Shown here: positions 61,653 to 64,000 of the stretch, one piece after another | Layout of the letters: each line of letters begins with the position of its first letter | Numbering within the stretch: position 1 is the first letter of the stretch | Translations under genes and position numbers: made by a program | The notes under the pieces: model-generated | Told to the model about the DNA's origin: nothing | Database searches by the model: none | Seen by the model: the letters and a program-made list of their open reading frames with translations, nothing else | DNA from: Sphaerochaeta pleomorpha str. Grapes | GTDB taxonomy: Bacteria; Spirochaetota; Spirochaetia; Sphaerochaetales; Sphaerochaetaceae | Direction of reading: 5' to 3' | DNA length: 64,000 nt | Assembly (NCBI RefSeq): GCF_000236685.1 | Contig: NC_016633.1 | Span: 62,001 to 126,000 of the forward strand

Positions 61653-64000
61653 GCAGAACCTCCCCGACAGCCTTGGCAACTGCCGCGGATATCGAAGCCA
61701 ACTCACTGGTATTGATACCAGGTTGTTCAATTGGTTCCATTGCAACCCGCTCGTTATCCTTGGGGAAGGCATGGGTCAGGACTTCTTCAATGTTACCGAC
61801 AAGATGGAAGGTAATTCCTTCCTTGACTGTAGCATCGAGTTTATCCAGGTCACGTTTGTTGAACTGGGGTATAAGGATGGTGTCAATCTTGTTTCTCCTG
61901 GCAGCGAGGACTTTCTCCTTCAATCCTCCGATCGGCATGACTTTGCCCTTAAGCGAAAGTTCACCGGTCATTGCAAGGTTTTCCTTGATTATCTGGTTGG
62001 TTACCAATGAGTACAGGGCGACAGTCATGGTTACTCCTGCTGAGGGGCCATCCTTAGGGGTAGCACCTTCGGGAACATGGAGATGGATTGAGTTGTTCTC
62101 AAACCAGGACTTATCAATCTTGTGCTCCTTCGCATGGGCTTTAATCCAGGTATAGGCAATGTTTACCGATTCCTGCATCACATCCCCAAGCTGACCGGTC
62201 AGTTTCAAATCGCCCTTGCCAGGGACATTCTGGGCTTCGATGATAAGTGTGTCACCACCCATGCTCGTCCAGGCCAACCCGATTGCCATACCCGGTTTGT
62301 CTGCCTTGAGGATCTCATCCTCGACGAAGACAGGCTGGCCCAAAAACAGTTCAAGGTTCTCGTTGTCAATGACAACGGGAAGTTTGGTATCGGGATTTTC
62401 TTCAATCATAAGGGCAACCTTTCGATTGATCTTATGCAACGATTTTTCGAAATTCCTGACTCCCGCTTCCCTGGCATATTCGTCAGCTATTTTGCGTAGG
62501 ATGGCTGGGGAATACTTAATCTCTGCTTTGGTGAGGCCATGTTTCTCCAAGGATTTGGGAACAAGGTACTTTTTCCCGATGGCGAGTTTCTCGTCACTGG
62601 TATAACCGGATAGTTCAATAATTTCCATACGGTCGAGCAACGGTCTGGGAATGGTTTCCAGAGTGTTTGCCGTACAGATGAAAAGGATCTCAGAAGCATC
62701 GAAGGGGAGATCGAGGTAATTGTCCCTGAACGTGGTGTTCTGCTCAGGGTCGAGAACCTCGAGCAAGGCACTGGCTGGGTCGCCCTGATAGGATACCCCC
62801 ATCTTGTCGATTTCATCGATGAGGAATACAGGGTTTTTCGTCTTGGTTATCCTAAGACCCTGGATAATCTTTCCGGGCATTGCCCCGATATAAGTTCGCC
62901 GATGGCCTTTTATCTCGCTTTCGTCATTCATGCCGCCAACCGAGAAACGGAAATATTGCTTTTTCAGGGCACGGGCAATGGAGATTCCAACACTTGTCTT
63001 ACCGACTCCCGGAGGGCCGACAAGGCAGATGATCGAGCCTTTTGTATCTTTTTTCTTTTTGCGGACTGCAAGGAACTCAAGGATTCTGTCTTTGACTTCT
63101 TTTAGTCCATAATGGTCATGTTCGAGTATTTTCCTGGCAGATTCTATGCTGAAATTCTCGCTCTTCGGTTCTTTCCAGGGAAGGTCGGAGATGATTTCAA
63201 GATAGGTTCTGCTAATAGAATATTCGGGGCTGCTTGGATCCATTGCCTCAAGGCGTGCCATCTCCCTGCTTACCGTTTCCTCGGCTTCCTGGGGGAGGGG
63301 AAGACCCTTGAACTTGTTTTTGAGGCGATTGATCAATTCAACCTTGGGGTTGGTTGTCATTCCGAGTTCGGCCTGAATGCTTTTTAACTCTTCCCTCAAA
63401 AAATATTCTCGTTGGTTTTTCTCGATCTTCTGATTGACCCTAGCCTGGATTTTTTCCTGCACAAGGGCGATGTTCTGCTCGTTTTTGATGAAGACCAATA
63501 CTTTTTCAATACGTTTGCGAACGACCAGGGTCTCAAGGATTCCCTGTTGTTCTTTTCTTTCGACGTTGAGGATGCTTGAAATAAAATCAGCGAGTTTGCC
63601 CGGATGGTCGATATTTACCATATTCAACCGCATCTCTTCACTGAAGAGCTGATTGTTTTTGGTTAATTGTTTCATTTCCGTAAGCAGAAGTCTGGTCCAG
63701 GCACGTAACTCTTCCGGTTCGTCCTCGATGTCTTCAAGATAGGAAACCTCGGCCACCAGATAGGGGCCGCTAGGGTAGTATTGTTTGGTTTCAAACCTCT
63801 TGAGAGTAGATATGAAAATACTGATCCCGCCGTCAGGGAGTTTTATTTTCTTTACGATTTTGGCGACGGTTCCCACTGTATACAGATTATCCTTGGTATA
63901 TTCCTCTTGTTCCAATTCGTCTCTGACCAAGAGAAGGCCAAGGTAACCGCCATGCTTGATAGCCTGGTTTACGATATCGACATCCTGGTTATCCGTGATC
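61642..64000 (-). CDS. lon: ATP-dependent protease Lon, 5' end outside window
   Basis: The gene runs through the right edge. The frame is open to 64000, where it encodes the N-terminal-domain segment TDNQDVDIVNQAIKHGGYLG. About 786 residues are visible. The AAA module has GPPGVGKTSVG, PVFLIDEIDKMGVSYQGDPA and ALLEVLDPEQN. The C-terminal protease domain has the catalytic serine in TPKDGPSAGVTMT and the catalytic lysine in GGLKEKVLAARRN. Lon degrades damaged and regulatory proteins. No HrcA/CIRCE site is in view. U32 peptidase follows in the same operon. Confidence 0.97.
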   Translation of the reverse strand, partial: ITDNQDVDIVNQAIKHGGYLGLLLVRDELEQEEYTKDNLYTVGTVAKIVKKIKLPDGGISIFISTLKRFETKQYYPSGPYLVAEVSYLEDIEDEPEELRAWTRLLLTEMKQLTKNNQLFSEEMRLNMVNIDHPGKLADFISSILNVERKEQQGILETLVVRKRIEKVLVFIKNEQNIALVQEKIQARVNQKIEKNQREYFLREELKSIQAELGMTTNPKVELINRLKNKFKGLPLPQEAEETVSREMARLEAMDPSSPEYSISRTYLEIISDLPWKEPKSENFSIESARKILEHDHYGLKEVKDRILEFLAVRKKKKDTKGSIICLVGPPGVGKTSVGISIARALKKQYFRFSVGGMNDESEIKGHRRTYIGAMPGKIIQGLRITKTKNPVFLIDEIDKMGVSYQGDPASALLEVLDPEQNTTFRDNYLDLPFDASEILFICTANTLETIPRPLLDRMEIIELSGYTSDEKLAIGKKYLVPKSLEKHGLTKAEIKYSPAILRKIADEYAREAGVRNFEKSLHKINRKVALMIEENPDTKLPVVIDNENLELFLGQPVFVEDEILKADKPGMAIGLAWTSMGGDTLIIEAQNVPGKGDLKLTGQLGDVMQESVNIAYTWIKAHAKEHKIDKSWFENNSIHLHVPEGATPKDGPSAGVTMTVALYSLVTNQIIKENLAMTGELSLKGKVMPIGGLKEKVLAARRNKIDTILIPQFNKRDLDKLDATVKEGITFHLVGNIEEVLTHAFPKDNERVAMEPIEQPGINTSELASISAAVAKAVGEVLRER

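Noticed and set aside
1-64000. tRNA, rRNA, CRISPR array, transposase or prophage genes
   Set aside because: I looked for tRNA-like cloverleaf ends, direct repeats of CRISPR type and transposase motifs and saw none that I could support by eye.

Overview
The window looks like an ordinary stretch of chromosome from a free-living spirochaete, most likely Sphaerochaeta or a close relative (inference). The support is moderate GC, sugar ABC operons without their own ATPase, exported proteins whose signal peptide ends in motifs such as AAG-TAE and ATG-SKE, a small Hc1-like basic protein, and strictly fermentative or anaerobic functions (superoxide reductase, Etf-linked 2-hydroxyacid dehydrogenase, acetate kinase, selenium-dependent hydroxylase maturation). 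I see no rRNA, tRNA, CRISPR array, insertion sequence or prophage.

Layout. 1-7.9 kb: a partial membrane protein, a PlsC acyltransferase, a serpin, a three-gene sugar ABC operon and a NosR/NapH-type membrane ferredoxin. 7.9-17.1 kb: small envelope proteins (a WHG-motif lipoprotein, a metallophosphatase, a FUSC-like membrane protein, a DOMON protein, an LCCL lipoprotein), then a signalling operon of an HD-GYP response regulator, a hybrid histidine kinase and a DUF438/PAS protein. 17-25 kb: a two-domain nucleoside diphosphate kinase, a nicotinamidase-like hydrolase overlapping superoxide reductase, the pstSCAB-phoU operon and a FemAB-type transferase. 25-30 kb: a divergent selenium cluster (permuted XdhC and NifS-like protein on one side; YedE, YedF, DUF3343 and SelD on the other). 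30-34 kb: a second sugar ABC operon ending in murQ. 34-39.9 kb: etfB-etfA-FAD dehydrogenase, then ablB/ablA for N-epsilon-acetyl-beta-lysine. 40-44 kb: an AEC transporter and an XdhC-YqeB fusion with YqeC. 44-54.9 kb: an unrecognised protein, a PhoR/PhoB-like pair, NfeD plus SPFH, acetate kinase, an exported protein, MurB, CysS and an ECF sigma/anti-sigma pair. 54.9-64 kb: ValS, a frameshifted VOC gene, the Hc1-like protein, a glycosyltransferase with a TPR-like partner, a U32 peptidase and Lon, which runs off the right edge.

How the parts fit. The two selenium loci together carry the known accessory set for selenium-dependent molybdenum hydroxylases, although no hydroxylase structural gene is in the window. 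MurQ beside a sugar importer suggests uptake or recycling of N-acetylmuramic acid or a related amino sugar. AblA/AblB point to a compatible solute. The Pst operon and the PhoR/PhoB-like pair probably belong to one phosphate response although they lie 21 kb apart.

The most unusual features are a PstA permease carrying a large outside insertion that resembles the phosphate-binding protein PstS, a tandem NDK whose first domain has lost its catalytic histidine, an inhibitory-type serpin, a membrane ferredoxin with a duplicated C-terminal module, and a DUF438 protein with eroded hemerythrin ligands. I did not find a clearly novel multi-gene defence or mobile system.
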